From assembly GCA_910587255.1 (NCBI GenBank), contig CAJUKT010000060.1, positions 62,001 to 126,000 on the forward strand: a DNA stretch of 64,000 bases, written 5' to 3'. Within the stretch, counting starts at the first letter, position 1, and each line of letters starts with the position of its first letter. This document shows positions 1 through 8,650 of the stretch, piece by piece. This DNA is from an uncultured Oscillospiraceae bacterium (GTDB lineage: Bacteria > Bacillota > Clostridia > Oscillospirales > Oscillospiraceae). The position numbers and the translations under genes were made by a program. A model generated the notes under the pieces. That model saw only the letters and a list, made by a program, of their open reading frames with translations. It searched no databases and was not told where the DNA came from.

Positions 1-11
1 GGAACAGTAGG

Positions 12-2309
12 GTGGGCGTGGACGATGAAAATCAGCAGTACGTTTCCAGTTATGAGGAAGCACAGGATCCAAAAACCGTTTTTTTGTATCAATATCTGAA
101 AGAGCGGGGTCAGACGGACTGTATGGACATGGCGGTTCAGCTGCTGGAGGGAAATAGCGCTTTTTATGCGTCCCCGTTCTACAAGGACATAGACGGATGT
201 ATTTTCTTTTTGATGTTTCTCTCGCTGCTCCAGCAGGAAAAAGGGCTGATCTTGACGGAGGACAGCGAGATGCTTGACGAGCTGGCGCAATGGCTGAGCG
301 ATGGCTTGGACAACCTGTCCGGTCTGAAGAAGCTGTGGAACATCGCGGTGCTCCAGGATGCCGGCGAGAATGCCGATGTGGGCATACTCCCCTTTCAGGC
401 CTGCCCCGGACTGCTGGTAAATGAGGTAGGGGACTTCTTGGAGCAGGTGTCGTTTGTTGTCGTGCTGGAGGCGTCCAATATGCTGATCGGGGGGCAGGAA
501 CTGGTTTTGAGCCTGGCTGAGCGCATAGCCGCAAGGACCACGGGCTGTACCTGGTTGCTGTGCGACTGGAATGCGGAAAGTATGCTGGATCTGTTTTCCC
601 ACCTGCTTAAAATTGATCTGACCTATGTCAGCGCCACGCCGGCCGGGGCAAAAGAGGCGGTGGTTTCCTACTGGGACACAGAAACGGAACCGGCCTACAT
701 ATGGCCTCCGGCCAAACGTTTTCTGGGCCTGGAAACCGGCATTGCCACAGTGGCGGAGAAAAATGAGGTTCCCTGCGTAAATTGGTATGGGGCGGATCGT
801 ATGCCTGTGACCGACATCAGCTGGATCACCGCACAATATGACCAGGTGCACAGCGGCCAAATTGGCCCAGTCCGTCAGGATCATATGCCCACCCAGGTTC
901 GGTATTCCGTCTCCGGGATTTCCCACGGAGCCGAGCCGGAGAGCTTTTTGATTGTTGAGGATTCCTGCTGCAACTGTTACGAGACCGCCCGCCAGTATGT
1001 GACCCGGGGACGGGAAAAGGCGTACGTCCATGTGCTGTCCCCTAATTACCTGCTGCGGGACTTTATGAGATCCCACAGGGCAGAAATGGAAAATGATCCC
1101 AAGTATCTTGCACAGCTGGTCCCGGAATACATGAATTCCCTGCGCAACACATACCTCCATCTTCTTCGCAGGTTGCTGGTGGAGGAGGTGCCGGGGCAGG
1201 ACATCTACATGCAGCTGAGCCGCTGCGAGGAACCGCCCAGCTTTGTCAAGCATCCCATTTCCGAGTTTTATGTAAAAGGTGCGATCAAGGAGATGATAAA
1301 AACCCTGTTGGGCATTTCCATTGATGTGAACAGCGACATCCAGGTCAAAACTCACGAGGCCTTCTCAGAAGAAGAGGCACGTATGGTGAGCCAGCCGTGG
1401 TACCACATCACGGGAAAGGAGATCCACCGCGCTTTTCTCAAGCATTTCCGGCAGGCCCGGTATATCGACGAGACCGGGCGGAAAAAATCCATCAGTCACC
1501 TGATGCTGGCCGGCCACCTGCAGCTGAAATATTTACCGGGACAATTTGTGACCATGAACGGGAAATATTATCAGATCGAACAGCTGCTGGACTCCGGAAG
1601 CGAGATGCTCCTCTCCCTGACCCGCGCCTCGGACCAGCTGAGGGAGCGGTGGTTCTACCGCCAGCTGCGCACCTATGAGGTGGACGGAGCATCTGAAAAG
1701 ATAGAACGGATGCCGCCCGTATCTGCGGAGCCCTCCCCCACTCTGAGCAGGCTCAGCCTGAATTTTACAGCAAGAACCACTGGATATATAGCCATGAAAA
1801 AGGGCTGGAACGTATGCTCAAACGACAAGGAATACACATATGAGGGCCCCGCGCGTCACTATTTCAGAAAGCAAGTGCTGCGTGTGGACCTGCCTGCGGA
1901 GGAAGTGGGAGAAGAGGATTTTTTGCCCTTTGCTGCAATCATTCACGATATGTTCTACACGTTTTTCCCCCAGTACTGCTATCTGCTCTCCGTGGCGGTG
2001 ATCTGGGAGGAGAGCGGGAGGGAATCCCTCTGGGAGAAATACCGCGCAATGCTGTCTCGCTTGACGCTTAAACGAAAGAAGCCGCTGGAGCACGCTGAAG
2101 GTCAAGCAGAGTCCGGAGCGCCGGACAAAAAGGTCAGAAGTTTTTACATTTTTGAGGACAGCTATGAAGATATGGGGCTGCTGCGGTCAATTGAGCGCCA
2201 TTTTCCGCGCATATTACAGACCGCTGCGGAATATGTTGAGTGGGTACAGGAAGAGAAAAGGTGCGGGAAAGAGGGAGCAGGGGAAGCGGAAGAATCAGAA
2301 GAAACGTGA
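12..2309 (+). CDS. Large unrecognised protein, possibly helicase-like; may be 5'-truncated
   Basis: The frame is open from base 3 with no stop before the GTG at 12, so the true start may lie outside the window; 765 residues are visible. I do not recognise the family with confidence. Residues 149-155 read VVVLEAS and residues 207-210 read SATP. This spacing resembles motifs II and III of SF2 helicases, but the DEAD/DEAH acidic pair is not intact and no Walker A is visible. A well-defined block follows at about 311-355 (LIVEDSCCN, then VLSPNYLLRDFM). The C-terminal tail is rich in Lys and Glu. The downstream gene starts 57 bases later on the same strand with a good ribosome site, so the two probably form one operon. 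A defence or mobile-element role is only a guess from the decayed accessory context. Confidence 0.6.
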   Translation: MGVDDENQQYVSSYEEAQDPKTVFLYQYLKERGQTDCMDMAVQLLEGNSAFYASPFYKDIDGCIFFLMFLSLLQQEKGLILTEDSEMLDELAQWLSDGLDNLSGLKKLWNIAVLQDAGENADVGILPFQACPGLLVNEVGDFLEQVSFVVVLEASNMLIGGQELVLSLAERIAARTTGCTWLLCDWNAESMLDLFSHLLKIDLTYVSATPAGAKEAVVSYWDTETEPAYIWPPAKRFLGLETGIATVAEKNEVPCVNWYGADRMPVTDISWITAQYDQVHSGQIGPVRQDHMPTQVRYSVSGISHGAEPESFLIVEDSCCNCYETARQYVTRGREKAYVHVLSPNYLLRDFMRSHRAEMENDPKYLAQLVPEYMNSLRNTYLHLLRRLLVEEVPGQDIYMQLSRCEEPPSFVKHPISEFYVKGAIKEMIKTLLGISIDVNSDIQVKTHEAFSEEEARMVSQPWYHITGKEIHRAFLKHFRQARYIDETGRKKSISHLMLAGHLQLKYLPGQFVTMNGKYYQIEQLLDSGSEMLLSLTRASDQLRERWFYRQLRTYEVDGASEKIERMPPVSAEPSPTLSRLSLNFTARTTGYIAMKKGWNVCSNDKEYTYEGPARHYFRKQVLRVDLPAEEVGEEDFLPFAAIIHDMFYTFFPQYCYLLSVAVIWEESGRESLWEKYRAMLSRLTLKRKKPLEHAEGQAESGAPDKKVRSFYIFEDSYEDMGLLRSIERHFPRILQTAAEYVEWVQEEKRCGKEGAGEAEESEET

Positions 2310-2365
2310 AAAGCGGAGAAAGAGGCTGAAAATTACTATTTCTCGTAGTGCAAAGGAGCTGTCAA

Positions 2366-3277
2366 ATGGGAAGTGCCGCTTACAACAGCATGGATCGACT
2401 GGAACAATTTTTGCGTAAATTTTTGCCGGGAAACGGCCAAAACCCTGCGTGCGCCATACGGGACGAAGAGGCCGGCAGGCAGGGGAAAGGGGACGCGGAA
2501 GACACCGTCAGGGCAAGTGAGGAGCACACGCAGGAACTTTGTTCCTATTGCGGGGCGTCTGGGGCGCATATGCCCATTGATGTTACCGGTTTTCAGGACT
2601 GCATATGTCCGCTCTGCAAAGAAGAAATAATCCAGGGGAAGGATTTGTTCTATCAGACTGCGGACGAGACGATCCGCAATGTGAAGTATATGTTCTCTGT
2701 TCCGTGGGACAAAAGAATTCAGATTCATAAATGTAGCAGGTTGGAAAAAACCGCTGCAAAGCCTGCCGGTAAAAGGAAAAAGAAAAAGGATTCCTCCATC
2801 TGGATAGTGAGTTTGGAGCCCCGGTTTGTGCAGGCCGAAATGGATGACGTTCGCAAGCTTTGCATCTTCAGGGTGCGCACCGCCATTCCATCCGGCGTTG
2901 TGACGGCCGCAGTAGCCTATACGATTGTCTACGATTATCTGCGCCTCGCTGCAGAGAAGAACAGGCTGGATCAAGAACGGATGACAGGCCTTTCGTACTG
3001 GTATATGGTGCACTATCTGTGCTGCACAGACCAGGAACGCTACGCCCGCCATTATGATCAGGCCGTCGAACGGCTCATACCGGGTGTGGGGCCGGAGCAC
3101 TACCGGGAGTTCCGGAAAGAAAGATGCGCTCAAACCAGCCAGGTCTTTTTCGTCGGCCACGACCTCACCCTGGAGCGTCAACAAAAGGAGGATCGGCGGC
3201 GTATGACCGTGAGAGAAAATCTCCGCCAGGAGGAGAGCCAGACGGCACCGGATAACCATAACGCAAAGTCGGACTGA
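2366..3277 (+). CDS. Zinc-ribbon protein with possible degenerate DA1-like C-terminal region
   Basis: The ATG at 2366 is preceded by AAAGGAG at seven bases, so it is preferred over an in-frame GTG at 2348. The protein has 303 residues. The N-terminal half contains CSYC and CPLC pairs about 25 residues apart, consistent with a treble-clef or LIM-like zinc site. A Lys-rich linker (KRKKKKDSS) follows. The C-terminal part has the layout IPSGVVTAAVAYTIVYDYL and then GLSYWYMVHYL. This resembles the plan of DA1-type peptidase domains (LP...AHExxHxWL...G...), but HExxH is absent, so it would be catalytically dead. This resemblance is my inference. It follows the 765-residue protein and probably works with it. 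Nothing recognisable follows on this strand. Confidence 0.6.
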   Translation: MGSAAYNSMDRLEQFLRKFLPGNGQNPACAIRDEEAGRQGKGDAEDTVRASEEHTQELCSYCGASGAHMPIDVTGFQDCICPLCKEEIIQGKDLFYQTADETIRNVKYMFSVPWDKRIQIHKCSRLEKTAAKPAGKRKKKKDSSIWIVSLEPRFVQAEMDDVRKLCIFRVRTAIPSGVVTAAVAYTIVYDYLRLAAEKNRLDQERMTGLSYWYMVHYLCCTDQERYARHYDQAVERLIPGVGPEHYREFRKERCAQTSQVFFVGHDLTLERQQKEDRRRMTVRENLRQEESQTAPDNHNAKSD

Positions 3278-3653
3278 TGGGTTCTGAACCGGCGTCCAGC
3301 AGGTGTGGAGAGGGCGAATAAGGGAACGGAGAGGAATAGATGGAGATCCGATGCTGGGTAGCCACAAGGCTCAGCGCTGAGGCCGGATGGGTCTTGCCCG
3401 CGCCTGAGGGCTAAGGGAGACCGCTTCTCGTAGGTCCGTTTCCGCTTGGATTTAGCCTCTTCCGCAAAGATATGGTCTAAAACATCCACTACATTGAAAA
3501 TTTCCAGTTTTTTCACAACACGCCCATATCAAATTCCGTCAAACAGCACTTCGTCATATTGGGACAAATCGGAGGGCATTAACAGAACATTTTCAGCATC
3601 TATCATCTGCTTCAGTGTGAATTGCCTGTAATGCCGGGGTTGAATTGCCGGGA
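3278..3653. other. Gap with gene debris, no confident gene
   Basis: No gene can be supported. On the minus strand there are two short frames. One encodes a short peptide ending in DEVLFDGI (about 3530-3610). The second starts at a GTG at 3516 (KKLEIFNVVDVLDHIF, then a Lys/Arg-rich stretch) and runs into non-coding-looking sequence. They look like the remains of a minus-strand gene beside the IS element. Confidence 0.4.
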
Positions 3654-3690
3654 GTATTTTGGACAGATTTTTCTGGACTGTCCAAAATAC
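3654..3690. repeat. Perfect 13-bp inverted repeat at the IS end
   Basis: The arms GTATTTTGGACAG (3654-3666) and CTGTCCAAAATAC (3678-3690) are exact inverted complements around an 11-base T-rich loop. The right arm sits within TGGACTGTCCAAAATAC, which looks like a terminal repeat of IS3-family elements. The hairpin lies 12 bases beyond the transposase stop, so it may also end the minus-strand transcript. Confidence 0.6.
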
Positions 3691-4800
3691 CCCCGCTCTT
3701 TTCACGCATTATAATCGGATTCCACCTGATCTGGAGTTCGGTATTGAAACTTTTGGTGCGGTCTGATATTATTGAAAAAATCAATGTACTCGTCAATGGA
3801 TGACCTTAATTCCGACTCTGACCGATATTGACGTCGGGATACCTCTTCGGCTTTTAAGGTTCTAAAAAATGCTTCAGCCACTGCATTATCATAAGGACAA
3901 CCAGGTGCAGAGAAAGATTGCTTCACTCCTAATGTTCGCAGTAGTTTTCGAAATTTGTATGCAGTATACTGTCCTCCTTGATCGCTATGGAAGATAAGTC
4001 CCTTGGCTGGCTTACGCACTTGATATGCTGCCTGAAACGCTTTTTCAATAATGGGAGATTCCTGATTACTATCGATCTCATGCGCAATTACTTTGCGAGA
4101 AAACAAATCAATGATAACGCAGAGATAATATCGTTCATAGTTTGCATATAGCATTGTAATATCGCTGACCCAAACTTGATTTGGATGTTCCTGCTGAAAT
4201 TCTCGCTTGAGACGATTGCGGTAATATCGACCTTTGGGTGCAAAATTATATCGAATGCCTTTTTGTGCAGATGTGCAGACAAGCCCCATTTCCTTCATGA
4301 GCCGGCTAATGCGTTCTGGACTGATGGTATATCCCCTCGTCATCATGATGACACGGATCTTTTTTGCCCCAAGCCGTCCTTGGGTATCTTCAAAGATTTT
4401 TCTAATGACTGGTCGAAAAAGTTCATCTTCTTTCTCAATCACCGTCTGCTTTGGACTGCGCAAAACGTGATGATAGTACGTAGAGCGTAAAACTCCCAAT
4501 ACTCTGCAAGGGGCATGAACACCGAATTCTGGAACAAGTTTCTCAATAGAAATCAGCTTTTCGTGAAGCGGTGAATCTAAAGTACAGCCGCAGCGTTTCC
4601 ATATCTCAAGTTCAGCCTCCAATTTTTTGATTCGTTTTTCCAGTAAATGAACAGTTTTTGCTGTGATTGGGGTTCCATCATTTTTGCTTGAAGAAATTTT
4701 ATGTTCTTTGATCCAATTATATATGAATGAAAGTATTGATCTTGTTGTTACGCTGATTGATATCATGTTGCTAAAGCAAATACAATTTACTCAAAACGAG
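3674..4800 (-). mobile_element. IS3-family insertion sequence, one end apparently missing
   Basis: This is an AT-rich segment unlike its GC-rich surroundings. It encodes an IS3-type transposase on the minus strand. A plausible terminal repeat beginning TGGACTGTCC is found at the 3' side of the gene. I could not find its inverted partner (ending in GGACAGTCCA) upstream of the gene between 4767 and 4930, nor a complete upstream orfA with a start and ribosome site. The outer boundary is therefore approximate, and the element is probably a non-autonomous relic. Confidence 0.7.
3702..4766 (-). CDS. IS3-family transposase (OrfB-type, DDE), N-terminus degenerate
   Basis: A 354-residue frame whose first 60 or so residues resemble the end of an OrfA: YNWIKEHKI from the helix-turn-helix, then a coiled coil LEKRIKKLEAELEIWKRCG. 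An IS3 OrfB follows. The rve-type catalytic core shows the first Asp in VWVSDITMLY, the second in HSDQGGQYT and the Glu in AVAEAFFRTLK, with the typical C-terminal RPHQKFQYRTP. The catalytic triad is therefore intact. The N-terminal helix-turn-helix is incomplete: an in-frame stop lies just upstream and the ATG at 4766 lacks a ribosome site. The protein would cut and join IS ends in the cytoplasm, but it is probably not made efficiently here. Confidence 0.85.
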   Translation of the reverse strand: MISISVTTRSILSFIYNWIKEHKISSSKNDGTPITAKTVHLLEKRIKKLEAELEIWKRCGCTLDSPLHEKLISIEKLVPEFGVHAPCRVLGVLRSTYYHHVLRSPKQTVIEKEDELFRPVIRKIFEDTQGRLGAKKIRVIMMTRGYTISPERISRLMKEMGLVCTSAQKGIRYNFAPKGRYYRNRLKREFQQEHPNQVWVSDITMLYANYERYYLCVIIDLFSRKVIAHEIDSNQESPIIEKAFQAAYQVRKPAKGLIFHSDQGGQYTAYKFRKLLRTLGVKQSFSAPGCPYDNAVAEAFFRTLKAEEVSRRQYRSESELRSSIDEYIDFFNNIRPHQKFQYRTPDQVESDYNA

Positions 4801-4928
4801 AACTTTTATTTACATGAAGCTTCGTATCCAAGCTAAATACACCAAATGAAAACTCAGTTTTGAATTTATCATATTGGTGAAATAATGATAGAACAAATAG
4901 ACCTACATCTTTTTTATCAACACAAGAC

Positions 4929-4967
4929 AAACCGAGAAGCCTTTAAAATCAAGGCTTCTCGGTTTTT
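4929..4967. terminator. Intrinsic terminator hairpin
   Basis: A perfect 13-bp stem (AAACCGAGAAGCC with GGCTTCTCGGTTT) and an 11-base loop, followed by TTCC on the plus strand and preceded by A-rich sequence. No intact plus-strand gene precedes it, so it may be left over from a lost gene. Confidence 0.6.
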
Positions 4968-5073
4968 CCTTACTGCCGCAACGGTTTCCAAGGTTTTATT
5001 CCGCCACGAGAATAGCGTTGATTGAACTTGGTATAGCGTTTTCTGAGTAAAAACTGCACACGGATTTACACAC

Positions 5074-5103
5074 AAAAGGAGGAGGCTTACGCCTCCTCCT
5101 TTT
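5074..5103. terminator. Hairpin AAAAGGAGGAGGC/GCCTCCTCCTTTT
   Basis: A perfect 13-bp stem with a TTAC loop, shaped like a bidirectional intrinsic terminator. It abuts the first recognisable codon of the recombinase fragment, which suggests it marks a junction where foreign DNA was lost or rearranged. Confidence 0.55.
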
Positions 5104-5442
5104 GGTTTTAACCTGACTGCCCTCGGCACCCTGGAGATTAAAGAAGCCAAAGCTGAAACTGTCCGCATGATTTTTGACTACTACCTTGCCGGGACCAGTT
5201 TAGGCAAGGTAGTGGATATGCTTTTCAAAAAACATATCCACTCTCCAACAGGGAAAGCAAAATGGATACGTGCGGCAGTCGATCATCTTCCTTCCAACTC
5301 CAAATGCATTGCCATTGTTGGCTTTGAATTCTTTACAGCTGTACAATTTGAAAAATCCGCACGCTGTAATGTCGACTATGACAAAGCAGGTTCGCCCCGT
5401 AGGTCAACCCGCTATATTTCGCCTTCTATGCTCCAAATATAA
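5104..5442 (+). pseudogene. Serine recombinase (large resolvase) fragment
   Basis: The frame beginning GFNLTALGTLEIKEAKAE and continuing through TVRMIFDYYLAG, SLGKVVDML and SPTGKAKW matches the Recombinase domain (PF07508 type) of large serine recombinases found on clostridial integrative elements. The N-terminal resolvase domain with the catalytic Ser is absent, and the frame ends at 5442 before the usual zinc ribbon and coiled coil. It has no start codon with a ribosome site. It is a dead remnant of an integrative element that probably brought in the accessory DNA to its left. Confidence 0.75.
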
Positions 5443-5536
5443 TTTCTATCTCCAATTTTCTAAATATCTGCTGCAATGTATTTTGTACGCCACTGCATCT
5501 GAAGAATTACTGCGAGAATACTGATGATATTTTTGC

Positions 5537-6199
5537 TTATGCTCGGTTCAGCATCCCGCGCAGCTCCTCCTTTACCACCCCCAGATCCGGGCTGCACAGC
5601 AGCGGCACCAGCTCCGACAACTCCTCGCCGGGGAGATCCCACCAGCGCAGACGGAGCAGAATATCCATCAGCTCCTCATCGTCAAACCGCTTTTTGATGA
5701 CCCGGGCGGGGTTCCCTCCCGCCACGGCGTAGGGCGGGATATCCTTCGCCACCACGGAATAGGCGGCGATGATGGACCCATCGCCTATTTTCACCCCCGG
5801 CATAATGACGCTCTCCCGGCCGATCCACACGTCGCTGCCCACCACTGTGTCCCCCTTGAAGGGAAGCTGGGACAGATGGGGCGGGGCCTTCTCCGCCCAC
5901 ACACCGCCAAACACCTGGAAGGGGTAGGTGGTGACGCTGCTGATGCGGTGGTTGGCGGGACCCATGATGAACTTGACCCCGGCGGCGATGGAGCAGAATT
6001 TACCGATGATAAGCCGGTCCCCGAACTCAGGGTAATTGAACAGCACGTTGTTTTGCTCAAAGCCGACGGGGTCAACGGGGTCATCATAATAGGTGTAGTC
6101 GCCTACGGTGATGTTAGGGGCGGTGATCACGTTCTTCAGAAAACACGAGGTCTTGAACTCGTTGGGAAAAATCACATCGGGGTTCGGAATATTTGACAT
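5537..6199 (-). CDS. Vat/CatB-type O-acetyltransferase (left-handed beta helix)
   Basis: The protein has 220 residues, close to the usual length of xenobiotic acyltransferases of the Vat/CatB group. The ATG at 6199 follows GGAGG by seven bases. Hexapeptide repeats build the left-handed beta helix (IGKFCSIAAGVKF, VVGSDVWIGRESVIMPGVKI, IGDGSIIAAYSVVAKDI). The catalytic His is in NHR near residue 84, and the C-terminal PARVIKKRF motif is typical. The family transfers acetyl groups from acetyl-CoA to hydroxyls of streptogramin A, chloramphenicol or other small molecules; the real substrate here is unknown. It follows the methyltransferase gene by 89 bases on the same strand, so they may be co-transcribed. 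Whether it confers resistance cannot be read from sequence. Confidence 0.85.
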   Translation of the reverse strand: MSNIPNPDVIFPNEFKTSCFLKNVITAPNITVGDYTYYDDPVDPVGFEQNNVLFNYPEFGDRLIIGKFCSIAAGVKFIMGPANHRISSVTTYPFQVFGGVWAEKAPPHLSQLPFKGDTVVGSDVWIGRESVIMPGVKIGDGSIIAAYSVVAKDIPPYAVAGGNPARVIKKRFDDEELMDILLRLRWWDLPGEELSELVPLLCSPDLGVVKEELRGMLNRA

Positions 6200-6288
6200 G
6201 GTATTACCTCCAATTTTTTGTCTGCATCACATCCTTTCTCCCGAATATCCAGTGGCTACCGCCTTCAGCTTTCTCAAGTTATCCATGG

Positions 6289-7056
6289 TTACCGTCCTTT
6301 CTGTCCCTGTATCCATCCGTCCGGGTTTTCCTTTACCGCCGACACCAGCAGCATCATGGGGCGGCGCAGCTCGTCCCGCATCCCCGGCAGGTCCAGCATA
6401 TCCTCCGGCGGCGGGGGCTCCACCACCCGCAGAATTTGGAAGCCGTTTTGCAGCAGCGCGTCCAGATAGGCGGTGAGGGTGCGGTGGTATTTTACCACCC
6501 GCTCCCCCAGAAAGACGGCCTCCCTGGGGCCCTCCAAATAGTAGTTGTCCACCGGGAAATGGAGAATCTCGCCGTCCGGGCCATAGTACCAGTCCTGGGA
6601 GCCATAGGCGGTAAAGACGGGGTGCTCCACGGAGAATACGAAGCGGCCTCCCGGCGCCAGCCAGCGGCCGATGTTCCGCACCAGCGCCCCGAAGTCCTCC
6701 ACATAATGGAAGGCCAGCGAGCTGAGTACCACATCGAAGGAGCCGTCCGGGAAGCGCAGGTCCTCCATGGCGGCCTGCCGGTATTCAATGGACGGCCCGG
6801 GGTTGCGCTCCCGCGCCGTCTCCAGCATTTTTTGGGAAATGTCCGTCCCCAGCACACCGGCCGCGCCGTGAGCGGCGGCATAGCCGCAGTGCCAGCCGTA
6901 GCCGCAGCCCAGATCCAGCACCCGCTTTCCGGAGAAATCGGGCAGCAGCTTTTTCAGCTCCCGCCACTCTCCCGCCCCGGCCAGGCCCTTTTGAGACCGG
7001 GCCATCTGGCCGTACTTCTCAAAGAACTGGGGATCGTCGTATCGGTTTTCCTTCAT
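6289..7056 (-). CDS. Class I SAM-dependent methyltransferase
   Basis: A 255-residue protein with a Methyltransf_11-type fold. Motif I is VLDLGCGYGWHCGYAA, followed by the acidic residue of GTDIS and by the later LSSLAFHYVEDF and LAPGGRFVFSVEHP blocks that shape the SAM pocket. The C-terminal part carries the substrate-binding segment and is not diagnostic, so the substrate is unknown. The ATG at 7056 lies three bases after the stop of a small upstream ORF, and its ribosome site (GGGGGAGG) lies inside that ORF. This suggests translational coupling. Confidence 0.85.
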   Translation of the reverse strand: MKENRYDDPQFFEKYGQMARSQKGLAGAGEWRELKKLLPDFSGKRVLDLGCGYGWHCGYAAAHGAAGVLGTDISQKMLETARERNPGPSIEYRQAAMEDLRFPDGSFDVVLSSLAFHYVEDFGALVRNIGRWLAPGGRFVFSVEHPVFTAYGSQDWYYGPDGEILHFPVDNYYLEGPREAVFLGERVVKYHRTLTAYLDALLQNGFQILRVVEPPPPEDMLDLPGMRDELRRPMMLLVSAVKENPDGWIQGQKGR

Positions 7057-7059
7057 GGC

Positions 7060-7224
7060 TCACGCCTCCCCCACGGAAGAATGGCTCATGATATAAAGCT
7101 CCTCCTGGCTGGGCAGGCGCTTGCGCTCCATGGGCTCCAAAGCGTCGGCGCAGCACCGGGCCTGCGCCCCCTCGAGGTTCATCACCGGGCTGTCCCGGTA
7201 CACCCAGTTTCGAATAGCCAGCAT
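7060..7224 (-). CDS. Small hypothetical protein upstream of the methyltransferase
   Basis: A 54-residue frame starting at an ATG at 7224 with GGGGGA eight bases upstream. It ends three bases before the methyltransferase start. The sequence is hydrophilic (LEGAQARCCADALEPMERKR) and I do not recognise it. The clean ribosome site and tight coupling argue that it is translated. It could also be the remnant of a longer gene. Confidence 0.4.
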   Translation of the reverse strand: MLAIRNWVYRDSPVMNLEGAQARCCADALEPMERKRLPSQEELYIMSHSSVGEA

Positions 7225-7486
7225 AAAATGTCCCCCGTTTCCTTTTTTCAACGATTCTATCATAAAGCACACGCAAAGTCGAGCACCCAATCCCAGCTTC
7301 CATGGAAGGAACAGCCCCGCCGCGTCCGTTTTGAGTGTAGTATGCCGGATATGCTGCGGACATTGAAGTTTTCCCGCTTTTATGGTAAGATGAACGTTAG
7401 ATTATCATACAGGTTATTTCTATGGCTATTCCATACGGCAGGTCATTTTCATTGACTCATCAGTAAAACAACAGGAGATGCGGATT

Positions 7487-8641
7487 ATGGAGTTCAAATC
7501 GGAGGCAAAGCTGACTACGTTTGAAGCAATTTGCATGATTGTAGGAAACAGTATCGGAACCGGCATCATCGCGGTGCCTTATCTGGCCACAAAAAACAGT
7601 ATGCTGGATGTGGTATGGATGGTGGCGCTGGCCTATATCATCAATGTGATTCTGCATCTGATCATTGCGGAGCTTTCTTATAACAATGGCGGTGTGCAGC
7701 TGGTCAAAAGTTTTGAGGGCGAACTGTTCCATGGGGCGGCAAAGAAAGTATTCAGCTGGCTCGTATTTGTGGTGTATGGTCTGGCCATCATGATTGGCGT
7801 AAGCGGGAACATCAATGGCGGCGCTCAGATATTTACAAACTGGTTTGGGATGCCTATGTGGGCCGCCCAGCTGGTTTATTATGGGATTGCGGGCTGTGTG
7901 GTGTTCATGGGAATGAAGGCGGTGGGCATCGCGCAAAAATATGCTGTCGTACTTCTTATGGGGATTGTAGCGGCCATGACGGCGGGGACATTGACGCATC
8001 CGGTCAATACACTGTATACCGCAGAATTCCACTGGAACAATCTGCTGGCGCTTTACAGTATGGTCGTGTTTGCAACCTCGGCTAATCAGGCGGTCATCCA
8101 AGTGGTAAAAGGGCTGGATGGAAATCCACGTGAAATAAGAAAATCTATCTTTATCGGCTTTGGCCTCTCCTCTGTCTTCGTATTGATCGTGACAATGTCA
8201 GTATTGCTTGGGACAAAAGGGGAGATCAATAAGGAACTCGCGTATATGCAGCTTGGCGAGAGCATCGGGAAATGGGCGGTCATCCTGGCCGGGATTTTCT
8301 CGCTGTTTGCGCTGCTGACGACATTCTGGTCCAATACATTGGCCCTGCGTGACGTAGTGCACGAGCAGATCAACACAGGAAACCGTATCAGCTGGTTGAT
8401 TGCTACCGTTCCATGTATCCTGTTCGCAATTTTTGGGGTAAGCAGCTTTATTGTTTTGACGCGGATCATGAGCGGCGTCGTGGTGCTTGTGAGCATTATG
8501 CTTGTGCTCACCTATGGGAAGTCAAGAAGGAAGGCCGGCGCCAGTCCGATCTGCGGTGTGATCGGAACCGTACCCTTTCAGGTGCTGATGGTTCTGTCAA
8601 CAATCCTGTCGGCTGTAGGCTCCCTTGTCCCGTTGAGTTAG
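7487..8641 (+). CDS. Amino-acid permease, HAAAP/AAAP family
   Basis: An integral membrane protein of about 384 residues with around eleven hydrophobic helices. The first helix has the family signature (ICMIVGNSIGTGIIAVPYL), where unwound glycines bind the amino-acid backbone. The relatives are aromatic amino acid, serine and threonine transporters driven by H+ or Na+. The ATG at 7487 is chosen because AGGAG lies ten bases upstream, whereas the ATG at 7478 overlaps that site. The downstream phosphoesterase ribosome site overlaps this gene's stop, so the two form one operon. The substrate cannot be fixed from sequence. Confidence 0.85.
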   Translation: MEFKSEAKLTTFEAICMIVGNSIGTGIIAVPYLATKNSMLDVVWMVALAYIINVILHLIIAELSYNNGGVQLVKSFEGELFHGAAKKVFSWLVFVVYGLAIMIGVSGNINGGAQIFTNWFGMPMWAAQLVYYGIAGCVVFMGMKAVGIAQKYAVVLLMGIVAAMTAGTLTHPVNTLYTAEFHWNNLLALYSMVVFATSANQAVIQVVKGLDGNPREIRKSIFIGFGLSSVFVLIVTMSVLLGTKGEINKELAYMQLGESIGKWAVILAGIFSLFALLTTFWSNTLALRDVVHEQINTGNRISWLIATVPCILFAIFGVSSFIVLTRIMSGVVVLVSIMLVLTYGKSRRKAGASPICGVIGTVPFQVLMVLSTILSAVGSLVPLS

Positions 8642-8650
8642 GAGGCTTTC

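Noticed and set aside
2336..3367. Minus-strand frame opposite the zinc-ribbon gene
   Set aside because: The plus-strand gene has a proper ribosome site and CxxC pairs. The minus frame has neither start signal nor domain.
6193..7455. Plus-strand frame opposite the methyltransferase
   Set aside because: Overlaps the whole methyltransferase antisense; Pro/His/Gln-rich shadow composition.
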